Shown one piece after another: positions 1 through 10,667 of a stretch of DNA of 64,000 nucleotides. The stretch is from Capillidium heterosporum (lineage: Eukaryota > Entomophthoromycota > Entomophthoromycetes > Entomophthorales > Capillidiaceae): the NCBI GenBank assembly GCA_016630905.1, contig WBMQ01000005.1, positions 124,001-188,000 on the forward strand. The letters are read 5' to 3'. The notes beneath the pieces were generated by a model. It was not told where the DNA came from, did not search any database, and saw only the letters and a program-made list of their open reading frames with translations. The number at the start of each line of letters is the position of its first letter. Position 1 is the stretch's first letter. The translations under genes and the position numbers were made by a program.

Positions 1-634
1 GTGTAGTCATAGGTTACCAATGAGACGCTTAGGAAGGCAACTGTCAGTGCCCATATACTATCCTCACTTATGTCATTGGTTAGGGTGGCCAAGGTAGGTG
101 CTAGCCCAAATATCATCGCCAATATCAGCAAAGTACTCTTCAGTAGTGTAGCATCTAATGGTGTAAGCGTTATTTTAATCTTTATGGAAAAAGCTACTTA
201 CGCGATATCTCAAATTCTGGGTGGTGGTTGTTAATAGAGGTGGTCCAGTAGATGTATAGGAATATGGAGGTCAGAAATAAGGTTGCTAGGAGTTGGGGTG
301 GCTTCCAAGTGTTGAAATAGAGGTTGTAGTAGCTTAGCAGGAATGATAGGGTTAATAGGAGGTTGGCTGTGACAGAGGTTTGCATGGATTTGGCTAGGGT
401 GAGGTAGTCGAGGTGCCGTCTTGGAACTTTTGGTTTGCAGGATGAATTGGCTTTGGTTAGTATGCCGAAGGGGAATGTATATATTGGTTAATAGTTACTT
501 GGTCGGTTTAGTAGGTTTAGGAAAGTTGGGTCGACGTAAGTATCTGGGACGTGTTGGGCTAGGTAGAGTGCTCGTATCCATTCCTTGGGCCTTGGGTTTG
601 GTTTTCGAGGCAGAGTTTGTTGGGTTGTGCTCAT
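1..634 (-). CDS. GPI2: GPI2/PIG-C, second copy, partial (cut by window edge)
   Basis: Duplicate of the first three exons of the GPI2 gene at 12668-13830, on the opposite strand. By the repeat pairing, the exons are 634-499, 426-202 and 154-1, the last truncated by the window edge. GPI2 is a multispanning ER subunit of the GPI-GlcNAc transferase that starts GPI-anchor synthesis. The sequence is identical to the complete copy, so this is either a recent second gene, a 5' fragment, or an assembly duplication. Nothing here shows whether the last exons exist to the left. Confidence 0.8.
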
Positions 635-1223
635 CTTTGTTAAAGTTGCTTTGGGATTTTGTGAATGGATTTTGCATTGGATTTGGATTTGGGATGACGC
701 TACAGGATTCTTGGCTCGAACTGCAGCGAACCAGTGGTGGATAGCTCAAAGTCTATGGAAGCTTAATTGGCTAATTAAGAGACCTGATTCCAATTGGAAA
801 TTGGAAATACAATCCACACAAAAGGGTGCGTTTTCCAACCCTTTTTATACAGCTACATCTCCAGTATTGCAAGCTTTGCACTTTAACCATCATCTAGGCC
901 AAGTTTTCTCAAATTCCATATAGGATGGTGGCTTTACTCGACCTTCCAGCCGAGATCTTGATGCTCATATTCCAGTACCTACCTGAAAAGTATGTCTATA
1001 TGCTTATGCAGCAGAACCATTACCTCTACAACTTGTTGTTGCCTCACTTTTACCGAGATATAAACTCTGTGTCGAAGCTTTTACCGATTGAGCTTAATAC
1101 CGACGAACACGAGAAGTTGACCGTTATGTGCAAAAGGATAGCCAAGTTGGATAAGTTTATCACCAAGGCGGCCAGGTTTCTCTACCAGCTAAACGAGATT
1201 GAATTCGATTGTTTTAATAATCT
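1..1223. repeat. Left arm of a 1.22-kb inverted repeat
   Basis: This segment is the reverse complement of 12079-13301. Position x pairs with 13302-x, and I found no mismatch in the many lines compared by eye. Identity stops inside the F-box coding region at 1223/1224. Beyond that point the two F-box genes remain similar only at paralogue level. The outer end is not seen because the arm runs off the window. It contains the 5' portion of a GPI2 copy, the shared divergent promoter and about 100 codons of an F-box gene. Confidence 0.95.
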
Positions 1224-2471
1224 CTTAGAATACGATGAATTTATCTACAATATAGAGTACTTTAATAAGCTTATGGAAATTAATAGGATAAAGTTTGAAA
1301 AATTAAAAAAGTACAAAATTGAGACGAGCTTTGATGTCCGTTGTGACTTGGCCAAGCTGGGTAAATTGTTAGTTAAGTTGGAGAAGCTGACTATTTATTA
1401 TGAAAATTTGAGACCCTTACAACTAACATCCTTCAACAACAAACTTAAAAGTTTGTTATTAAAGAAATTAAAATTTAATGCCACCTTCCTGGGAACGATT
1501 CAAGCAAGCTTCCCCAACCTGGTTTCTTTGAGGCTGCAGTGTAACTCACACCTATATTTAACTTCTACCAATTCTGTAATGTATCCAAACTTGATAAAAC
1601 TCCACCTTATTTCAAACTTTAGCCCTAGCTACCTTGAAGGCAAGTACTATACAAAGTTATTCAATGTGGCTTGTCTCTCCAAAGTTGGAGTGATGAAAGT
1701 CGACATATGCAACGATGATAAGCTTGTAGTTTCGATGTAAAATTGCTGACACACCAGGTTCAAGTCCTGCATGTGCACTATGGAACGTTAATTACTAAAT
1801 TAGGTGGCCTCAATTTCATAAGCCTCAAAGTATTAGTCCTCAAAATCCAAGCTGAGATAGGGCTACGTTGTTTCGAAACATTGTTTATGAAATTTATCAA
1901 CCTAAGGGAGCTGATACTAACTCCAATCCGGTACCCGTTCCAGATTCCGACAAACTACCTTAGCTTTGAACCTAGCGTTAAACTATATAATTTATCCTTG
2001 AACTTCGGCATGAATATTGATAGATCCCTGCTTACTTTCCTAGCTTTTTTGCACGGCTTACGCCACCTCGACGTCTCCTTCCACGTATCCAACAAATCCT
2101 ACTTTGGCCTAAATATCATCCAGCTTGATAGCATTCCCTTTCCCAATTTACTTTGACTACGCTTGATTGGCGTCTCCTACTTCAAGATTTGGTTTTTAAA
2201 GCATGCGCCCAGCTTGATAGTTGAGTACGAGCGAGGTTCAGTCTTTAACCCTAAACTGGTGGCTATAGATGTAGGTGAAGTCGATCTTTCGCCCAATATT
2301 GAGGATAGAATGGGAGGGTTGTCGAACGATGAGGTCGATTCACTTGAACCTAAAAGTAGGCTGGGACAGCTCTTTGGTAGAGTCAAGAAGGTTATCAATT
2401 CTATCTTTAAAAGGGAACGTACTAGTATCCAGCCTCCTCATGATATAGAAATTGTTAATATGTGGCGATGA
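925..2471 (+). pseudogene. F-box/LRR-type protein, dead copy
   Basis: Starts with an F-box-like segment (LPAEIL..IFQYLP) followed by leucine-rich stretches, as in the intact paralogue at 10668-12377. The first 100 codons are identical to that paralogue because they lie in the inverted-repeat arm; the rest is diverged. Three lesions are visible against the intact copy: loss of about 46 codons between two similar FPNL segments (near 1515), a one-base frameshift after 1730 in a short T run, and an in-frame TGA at 2154-2156. The remaining frame runs to TGA at 2471. F-box proteins are substrate adaptors of SCF ubiquitin ligases. This copy probably makes no full-length protein. Confidence 0.85.
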
Positions 2472-2784
2472 TAATATAAAATTGGTGCATGATCGATTTT
2501 TTGCCAAGTTTTTAGAAGAGCATTGACTTTAATGAGCCCTTTGATTCAAGTGGGTTGTATTGGCATACCAGCTTGGAGCTAATTTTCAAGCTGGTAGTGC
2601 ACTTTTATTATGAGCATGAGTGTAGATTGAATAGTAATATAAAACCATTGATTTGATACGTCCTGTGTTTCTACTTATTCTATAATTCTACTTGCTATGC
2701 ACTTATAAATTTATATATCCTTTATAAAAATATTTGTTATGCGAAGAATATACATTTGAATTTTTACTTTGCATTCCCAGGTTG
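2472..2784. other. Convergent spacer, F-box copy and kinesin
   Basis: The first part, to about 2600, is weakly similar (reverse-complemented) to the sequence downstream of the intact F-box gene around 10560-10660. The duplicated unit therefore included its 3' flank. No further gene is seen. Confidence 0.5.
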
Positions 2785-5700
2785 TTAAAATTTGACTGGA
2801 CCTTTGCTGGACCCCGCTTCGTCCTTGTCCTCGCCATTGTCCTCCCAGATATCTTTAGACTCATTGTTCTCTCCTTCGACCCAGCCTTCATCAGACGATA
2901 GTATGATGGCTTCGGTACATTCTTGGGTCTCTACATCTGGAACTGGAGCTTGAACTTTCATTTCCTGGCTCGTTTTCAACTTTTTGATGGCAAAAGTCTC
3001 AACATCTTGTCCCTGCCCCTGCTCTTGATATTGGAACTGGTATTCACGCTTAACCTCCTCGCATTGGTTTAAGGTTTCATCGAGACCCTCCATAGACTCT
3101 AGGACGAAATTGCTACGTTTATCACAGATATTCTTTACAGTTTGGTCGATAATATTGTCCCTCTTTTCATAGCTCTCGCTTTGAATAGAGATGACATTGT
3201 TGGTCAACTTGACAGAATTCTCAGTTTTGGTGCGCAAGTTCTTGAACATGGTCGTGTTGGTGCTTTTGGACGCTTGCTTGGAAAAGTTGAAGTCGTTGAT
3301 TTGAATCTTGTGCTTATCGGAGTACTCCCTTTCCAAGTTACATTGCCGCTGATCGATGGCAGTAGCCTTGGTGATGAAGCTACTGATGAGCTTAGCTAGC
3401 GTCTCTCCCTCCAACTTGATGGCATCTAAGACCCCACCATTATGTCGCGACACTTCGCTTCCAATTTGTTGGTACTGGGAGCTGAGGTTGTCCAGATCGG
3501 TGTGGAATTCATTGAATCGCTCCTCAGTTTTGTGGACACTAGCTTTGATGACGTCGCAACGCGCTTTCAATTGGTTGGTCACGTCACGTGCGTCAGTTCG
3601 TAGTTGATCGGAAGCTTCGGTCATTGGTTTTAACTCCCTCGTCACTGCCTCTATAACGCTAGCAGCTAAGGTAGGCTGCTCTTGCTCGTACCTATCGATC
3701 CTAGCTTGCAGCTTAACGACCTGTTGCTGCAAAAACTCGATTTCCAAACCACCATCGCGCTGTACCCGCTTGCTGACCCGCTTCAACTCCTTCCTATGAG
3801 TTTGTACCGTCTCCATAAAGGCAATCTTGAGTTTCTCCAGCATGCATTCTACCTTGTCGTTGAGGCTAGGTATCTTGCGCTCCAAGTTCCCTTGCTTCTC
3901 TCCAAAGTTCTGCTGCAGTTTATTCAGCAGTTTGGTGGAAGAATCATAGTTTAAGTTGCTTTTGGAAGTGAAATCTTCTAGTCTGGTGTTGAGGTTGGTC
4001 AACAATTGATTGACTAAACCAACATTGTACTCAGCACTGACTTCAATCTCGTAGATGCTGTCTGTTAGCTCGTTCTTCAACTTCGTGGTCTCAAAGATGA
4101 GGTCTTTGTTTAGCTACGAAAGTAGAGTTAGCTGGTGTAATGTTGAAGCAGTATCAAAAGATTCAATGTCCAATATAATTGGAATGTACGCTAAAGATGT
4201 AGTAGAAAAGTAGGTTACCTCTGTTTGCTCCTGGTTGTACTGTTCCAAAGTATCCTTGATGGTTGAAACCAAGTTGAGTTGCTCCTCGTCAAAAGTGCCT
4301 ATACTCTCCTTGAGTTGCGTCGCCATCTGCTGGACATGTTTTTCAAACTGGTCGACTAGTTGGGTGTTACTTAAGCCGGTACTGTACTGGTCGTTGACTT
4401 TTGCCATCAACCTTGCTAGATCTTCTTGGTAGACTTGAATTTGTCGTTTCGCTTCGTTGAATTCTGAAGTGGTGGCAGCTAAATCCGATCGTAAACTAGC
4501 TGTCATGTTGGTTGAAGCTTTAAGTTCATTCTGTGTTACCTCAAGCACTTTCTGTAGCTGGGTCGTCTCATAAACTTGCTGCTTATACTGATTTTCGATC
4601 AAGTTAACTTTGTTACGAAGATCGACGTTCTCCCTAGTCAGCCTAACTGAATCGTTGGTGAGCTCCAAATTCAACTTCTTGATGCTATCCAGTTCGTCCT
4701 TGCAAATCTTCAGCTCCTTGTTGTGCTTGTTGTAGTCCTCCTTCTCCAAGTATATTCCGTTTCGTTCGTACTCGTGCTAGATTTACAAGTTCAAGTTAGA
4801 GTGCCTTTAGCTATCAATTACCTGCAGCTTCTTTTCTAAAACTTTGATCTGGTCCTTTAGCTGTTGCACTTGATCAGCCGAACTTATCTTTTTATTAGAG
4901 ATGGGCTTTGTAACAATCTTCATGGCGTTGATGGCGTATTTGAGGGTGTTGGTTGTTTCATCCAAGTTGGATAAAACAGGCGAAATGGTGGCTATGATAC
5001 AGGTCTTGGTGCTTCCGGATAACGAATCTTCCAATATACGAGTCAGTTTACTGTCTCTGCAATAAAGTAAAGGTTAGAACTAGACCAAGACTTTTGATGT
5101 TACCGGAAGGGTACGAAAGTTCTCCCAATGCCTGCTGACGGTTCTGAAATGTTAGCAAGTATATTGATACATCGTCCTAAAGTCAACAGGCTGGTGTTGA
5201 TCTGGCCAGCTTCGCGTGCTTGATGGTTGACAGCACCCGACGTCTTTGTACTCTCTGAACCAGCCAAGTCGACCAGGCTTAACCTCCCCTCCTTTACTAT
5301 ATCTAACCCATCCGGGGTAGTAAGCTTAGTAGTAAGCGTCAAAGTGACGATCGAATGGGATCGGCTGATAAACCATTTTAGTATGTGAAGGATAAGGGCT
5401 AATAAAGTACCTGGACTTGGTGTTACTCAACGTGGAGGCGGTTTGGCGCCTTGACGAACCTTTAGATATTAGTTTTAAGGCCTCACCCACGTTCTCAATC
5501 ACCTTTTCTTCTAAATTTTGGATAGTCAAGCCTTCTTTCTGATCGTTGTATAGTTTTATAGGCAAATAGTCTGATTCAGCTAGCAGATCACTAACTTCCT
5601 CACAGTAGATCTCCAGCATACTGAGCTTAAGGGTAGCTTGTGAGCTAAGGTGATTTACACGGTAAAATATCTCCTGCAGGGTCCTAGGTACTATACCAGC

Positions 5701-6231
5701 ACCTTGGTTTAGCTTTCCATCCAAGTAATTGAGGTCTCCTTCCATCGTATAAGTCTTACCGGTACCTGTTTGGCCATAAGCAAATAGCGTGCAGTTGTAC
5801 CCGTTCAGTAAATCGTCGATGTAGGGCGACACTGCTTGGATGAAAAAGTCAGACTGCGTCACTCCAGGGCCATATACATTGTCAAACTGGTAGATCTGGG
5901 GTTCCTTCTTCTCCTTGGTATCGTCATCTACTTTTATTTGGTTGGAATCCAACCCTGTTTGCTTGATGACAACTGGGGAATCGCTGTCCTTCTCCTGTTG
6001 GTTACGTCCCCTCAATCGTACTACTACTTGGATTTTGGTGTTGTAAGTGTCCATCAAAGTGCTCCTTGTGGAGTTGGTTCGACTTGGGGTAACGTTGTAC
6101 TTTGAGCTTTGATGATCGATATTTGGATTATCAGTTGAAAATTCATCAAGAGTCCTTTTGTTTCGTAGTACATTGGGAGTCCTCCTAGTAACCTTTGGTG
6201 TATTCGGCCTAGATCCCCTTGGTGCTGACAT
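2785..6231 (-). CDS. Kinesin-5 (BimC/Cin8-type) motor
   Basis: Plus-end-directed mitotic motor that cross-links and slides spindle microtubules. Five exons join in frame: 6231-5411, 5364-5104, 5056-4822, 4776-4219 and 4113-2785, giving 1,067 residues, a usual length for the family. The N-terminal motor has the P-loop GQTGTGKT (residues 153-160), a switch I SSRSH created across the first splice junction, switch [10 protein letters not shown], and the neck-side motif [10 protein letters not shown] common in kinesin-5. A long coiled-coil region and an acidic tail follow. I saw no clear BimC box (TP-containing tail motif) near the C-terminus. The start is the ATG at 6231. It is convergent with the dead F-box copy and has the same orientation as TVP38 upstream. 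Confidence 0.92.
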
Positions 6232-6690
6232 TGCTCTTTATGTTGGTGGCAATAGGAGCTTTGCTGAGTTGATTTTCTGCTTTTGTAAGTTCAATTTTTT
6301 CAAAAGAATCGAGTCAAAATTTACAAACTTTAGTTGGCTCTTCAGGAATAGAATTCCGACGACATATGCTTGTTGATATAAACCAATTTCCCGGTGTAAA
6401 AGTAAAGCATATGATAGTAAATGTACTTTTACAGTTAGATTTATTATATATTTACATCTTATTGGTATTAGTGATAACATAGTATCAAAGCAGCTTTATT
6501 AGATTTGAATATACTGGGTTAATGATAGAAGCACTAAGTAAATTTGGATATGCTACAAATAGCAACAATACAATCCTATACTAATTTAAATTAACAATCA
6601 TATGAAAGAAACCTAGTTCAATTAAGCCCAAACGTTTAATATCTCGATTAAATCAATAAAGAACACTAAGGTGTATAAACGGCTCTAATA
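6232..6690. other. Spacer upstream of kinesin-5
   Basis: AT-rich segment between the TVP38 stop and the kinesin start. Likely holds the TVP38 3' end and the kinesin promoter. No conserved coding sequence seen. Confidence 0.5.
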
Positions 6691-8011
6691 TCAATTACGA
6701 ACATGGATATTCGCCAATGAAGGGCTATCCCAATCGCTACTTACCGTAAACTCATCATCCTCGTGGTCTGAATTCTTGGCATTCTCCTCTAAAGTGTCGT
6801 TGATTATAGATTTGCACAGCCAATATAAGTAAATCGTCGTTCCTAGCCCAAAAGTAATTGCAAATACCATAATGGCAATCTTAGCTGTTGACCCGGATCC
6901 TGAACCTGAGCTATCCAACAGGGATTTGGCTGAAGAGCCTATGTACGTATGTAACATAAGTTTGGGTAGAGAGAGGGTCGTTGCAAATATAAACTGAAAG
7001 TAGGTGAGAGAAGTAGCACCCATGACAAAGTTCATTATGGTCCAGGGGTAAGGGGCTACCCTTATGAGGAACAGTAACTAGTTCAAAGAAGCGCATTAGT
7101 TGATAAAAGTCTACTTTGATATAATTACTTTGATGCCTTTGATTTCAACTGCTTTCAAAGCAGCTTCTACGTAGGTGTAATTCTGCAAAATCTTGCGAAT
7201 GTAGTTTTTGCCGTACCTTCTAGAAATTAAAAAACAACAAGTTGAGCCTAGGACGCCGCCTACTAGTGGAGGTATCCAACCAATTGGGAACCCGTAGGCA
7301 AAGCCACACAGAACAGAAATTGTACCATATCCAGGTACTGGTGGGAAAGAGGCGACTATTATTAAGAGAATTGGGATTATCATGCCTCTGCATTGTAAAA
7401 GAGTAAATTTAGCTTTAAAATAAACAGAAAACTTACAGGTAACCCAATGTCTTCAAAAATGTACCCAGGTTGTCCAAAGCTTGCAGGATGGCGGTATGGT
7501 AGAATATAAACAAAACTACTATGACTAAATTGATGGCGCAAAATATGGCGATGGGAAGAAGAGAAGACCAATGCTCCTGTATGTAGTATCTAAAGTACTT
7601 GATGGTGAAACTAAATTTGGGCGGGGATCTAGCAGTTGATGGTAAAGGAAGCTCAGTGCTGTTGAGGACTGGTGAATAAAAATCACCACGCGAACGCATC
7701 TCAAACGTTTCGTTGTTGAACATGTTGAAGAATATTCTAATAGTTTGGGGTAGGTCTAGTGAGCTTGCTTTCTTGGAAGGTGGTTTAAAAATCAATTGAT
7801 GCTGTAAGCGATGTAGAAAGTACCTTTCATTGATTGGATTTGTTGGGAATTTTGCAAGGTAATGTTCAGCAATTTGGGATAGTTTTATAATGGAGTTTAT
7901 AAGTTTGAACTCTGGAAGTTCCGAACGGAGTTGATGTTGATTGCAGTTACCCTCTCAACTCCTATCGAAATTCTTGGCTGAAGCTTGGGTGAGAAAGTTT
8001 AGTAAAAGCAT
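6691..8011 (-). CDS. TVP38: TVP38/TMEM64 family Golgi membrane protein
   Basis: SNARE-associated (VTT-domain) integral membrane protein of the late Golgi; the yeast homologue co-purifies with Tlg2 compartments and its biochemical role is unclear. Secure exons are 7077-6691, 7387-7129 and a first large exon ending at 7437. The family core is clear: FPPVPGY followed by a glycine-rich FAYGFP segment, then RVAPYPW and a GATSLTYF segment, with several hydrophobic spans and an acidic hydrophilic tail. The 5' end is unresolved. The frame stays open upstream to about 7945 without an ATG. The best guess is a small first exon from the ATG at 8011 spliced to 7911 over an unusual GTTGAG donor. Confidence 0.8.
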
Positions 8012-8456
8012 TGGAGGAGAATATTCTTAAATTATTGATCAAATATTTTGCAAGGGCAGATAATGGGCGTAAGCTTCTAAGTCCATTTTAACAACTTTGC
8101 TCCGAGATTTCCAATGCACTTTATTGCAAATCAGAGTTCTCAATTAGCTAATAATTAAACTTTAATTTGTTACAACTGATTCTCCGAGAAACTATATTGA
8201 TTGCTCAACTGTTTGGTGGAGGAAGGGGGTAAAGGAAATTGAAAGTAGAACTGCAAACTACATTATATAAGCTTTTATACAAGTGACTAGTCACATTCAC
8301 ATTTATTATCCATCCCATCCCATACTACCAAAAAACTACCAATCGGCATCCATATGCCATTTATTTGAAGTAAGCATCCGATAAGAGCTACAACCCAAGG
8401 AAGTTCCTCCAAAACTTTTACAAGAATAAATTGAATGCCAACTCCTATCTCTATCA
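8012..8456. other. Spacer with duplicated F-box 3' flank
   Basis: The stretch at about 8100-8456 resembles 10280-10667 (shared pieces such as the CAACTGTTTGGT/CGACTGTTTGGT segment and the run leading into each F-box stop). The tandem F-box duplication therefore covers about 2.2 kb including downstream sequence. Confidence 0.6.
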
Positions 8457-10099
8457 TCATCCATTTACAATCTCGACTTCCTCATGCACCTTTGTACGTT
8501 CCCTTCCAAAGGCAGAGTTGACAACAACCTTAACTTTACCAAGCAACTTTCCAAATCTACTCTTGGAACTTGGTTGGACGTTGACAATCTCCTCAACTTT
8601 AATCACCAATTTAGGATTGTAAATACATCCCCGTTCATCTTCAATTGTCATCAAGTTAGGTGCATTTTTGACGAACCAAGCCTTTAGAAATTGGGGGGCT
8701 CCAACTAGGCGTAGGAACAATAGGTTTGGAAAAGGTTGCTTGCCAACTTCCAAAGTATCGAGATTGAAATAGGATTGGATGCGTATATGAAACGAGATGT
8801 CTAAATGTCGCAAGCTAGTCAATGAAGCTAAAAATACTAACATATGCCTATCTAAATCCATACGGAAGTTCAAAACCAACTTGTGCAGTCCAACTTTAGG
8901 TTTAAAGTCCAAGAACTCGGTGGGGATCTGGCTAGGGTACTGGTCCGAAACTAGCACTAGCTCCCTCAAATCTATAAAGTTCGTAAACAGAGCTTGGAAG
9001 CACTGTTTATTCAATTCTAAGTGGATCTTGAGTATCAACACCTTGAGGCCTGGGAAGTTAAGATCACTTAGCATGTCTGTTAACAACTCATAGTGCACAT
9101 CTAAAGTTTGCAGCTGTAATGCTAACGACCTTGCATCAAAAAAAGCAACCTTGTTGTAGTTGGAGATGTTGACTTGCAGAACTTTGACTTTGGGGAGATG
9201 CGCTATGTCGAGTAGCTTTCTATAATGCTCTATTTTCTGTTGAACCAGAGTGTAGTTCAAAAGTAGGTGAAACTCTATCAAATTTGGAAAGGTTGGGTAG
9301 GGTAATTGGTCGGTAGGAGAGGTCAAAGGTTGATATGGGTTGCACTGTAGCTGTAAAGCCGTCAAGTTAGGAAAGCACTTACTTACCAAACTAATAAACT
9401 CAAAAGATATAGCATTACTGTTTATCTTTAGACAGGTTAATACAAACGCATCCATAATTGATAAGTTGGATTCGGGTACCAAGCCATCTAAAGCAAGCTT
9501 CGAAGGCCAGGGAAGGTTGATTGAATGGTTGCAAAGAAGTTGGCATCGAACTTTGACTTTCTTATGGACAGGCTTTTGAGTTTAGGGCTGAAGGTTGTTA
9601 GCATATTGGGCTCCAAACCTTCATAAAAAATTGTCAGGTCCTCCAAATTAGTCAGCGATACACCTAGCTTGAATAAATCACAAAAAACATCAGACTTGAT
9701 ACGAATCTTGTATCGCTTCAGCCTCTGGAACTTAGTTGAATCAACTTTTAGGAGGTTGATGAAGTAGATTGGATTGTCAATAAATTCATTATATTCCAAA
9801 AGGTAGTTAAAGTAGTCGAACTCAATGTCATTTATCTGGTAGTGGAACTTGATTGCCTTGGTGATAATATTGCCTAATTTGGTTATCTTTTCGGATATGT
9901 AATTTAGTCTTTCTCGATCGTTAGTCAAATATTGGAACGGTAGAAGTTTTAATATAGTGTCAACTTCTTGGTAAACTTGGGGTAGTAGCAGGTTAAAGAG
10001 GTAGTGGTTTTGTTGCATCAGGACATAAACGTGTTTTTCTTGAAGATATTGGGATGTAAGCACTAGCAGCTCAGCTGGAAGATCGAGTAAGCCTACCAT
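8457..10099 (-). pseudogene. F-box/LRR-type protein, frameshifted copy
   Basis: Full-length paralogue of the gene at 10668-12377 (about 546 codons), with the ATG at 10099. It has the F-box-like start (LPAELL..SQYL), the same LRR-like body, and a basic C-terminal region with a FGRERT motif. One lesion is seen: a single-base frameshift near 9495-9502, after the STFPGL segment, splits it into two overlapping frames. The rest reads without stops, so the change is recent or is a sequencing indel. It lies head-to-tail with the intact copy, about 0.57 kb downstream of that gene's stop. Confidence 0.8.
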
Positions 10100-10667
10100 A
10101 CTGCAAATAGAGTTTGATTCAAATAGTGTTCAGCCTGTCTACGCTGTTTGAAGCGAAAGTCCTATCAAAGCTATATGTTTACCTGAAGCACTTTTGTTTT
10201 AATTCCTGTATAACCTTCTCCAAAATAAGCTTCCTCCTTTTTTCCTGAATTGGCTTATTTTCAAACTCGTAGATTCGAAACTCTAATCAAAGCTCAAATT
10301 TCACCTCCTCACTGAGACTTCTAATGGATTTTTTGGCAAATAAGTGTTTCTTAACCAATCCATACTTAAAGTTCAATTGGTTAGAGCATATTTGAAAATA
10401 ACACTAGTTATTCGACTGTTTGGTAGGGAAAGAGTTGAAGGAAACGAAAAGTCGAACTATAAAGTATAATACACTACTATTGCTTTTAAAAGTGTCTAAC
10501 ATAAATTCATATTTATTATTCAATTCACTTTACACTATCAAACAAATTAAAAAATGGTATCCACATACTGTCTACTTGGAGTAAAGAGCTCAACTAAAAG
10601 CTATAGTTCACCAAGGAAGATAACCAAAGTTTTTCAAGATAAATAGACCACCAACCCATAACTATCG
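10100..10667. other. Spacer between tandem F-box genes
   Basis: Promoter region of the 8457-10099 copy and 3' flank of the intact copy. Similar to 8012-8456, marking the tandem duplication unit. No other gene seen. Confidence 0.5.

Noticed and set aside
421-923. Overlapping open frames on both strands in the repeat arm (and their mirror at 12379-12881)
   Set aside because: They are antisense or off-frame shadows of GPI2 exon 1, its intron and the divergent promoter; the conserved GPI2 frame explains the region.
1755-1775. GGTTCAAGTCC resembling a tRNA T-arm
   Set aside because: Part of the F-box coding frame; no acceptor stem or anticodon arm around it. No tRNA was found elsewhere either.
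1743-2471. Separate genes downstream in the first F-box locus
   Set aside because: They align continuously with the C-terminal half of the intact F-box protein, so they are broken pieces of one gene.
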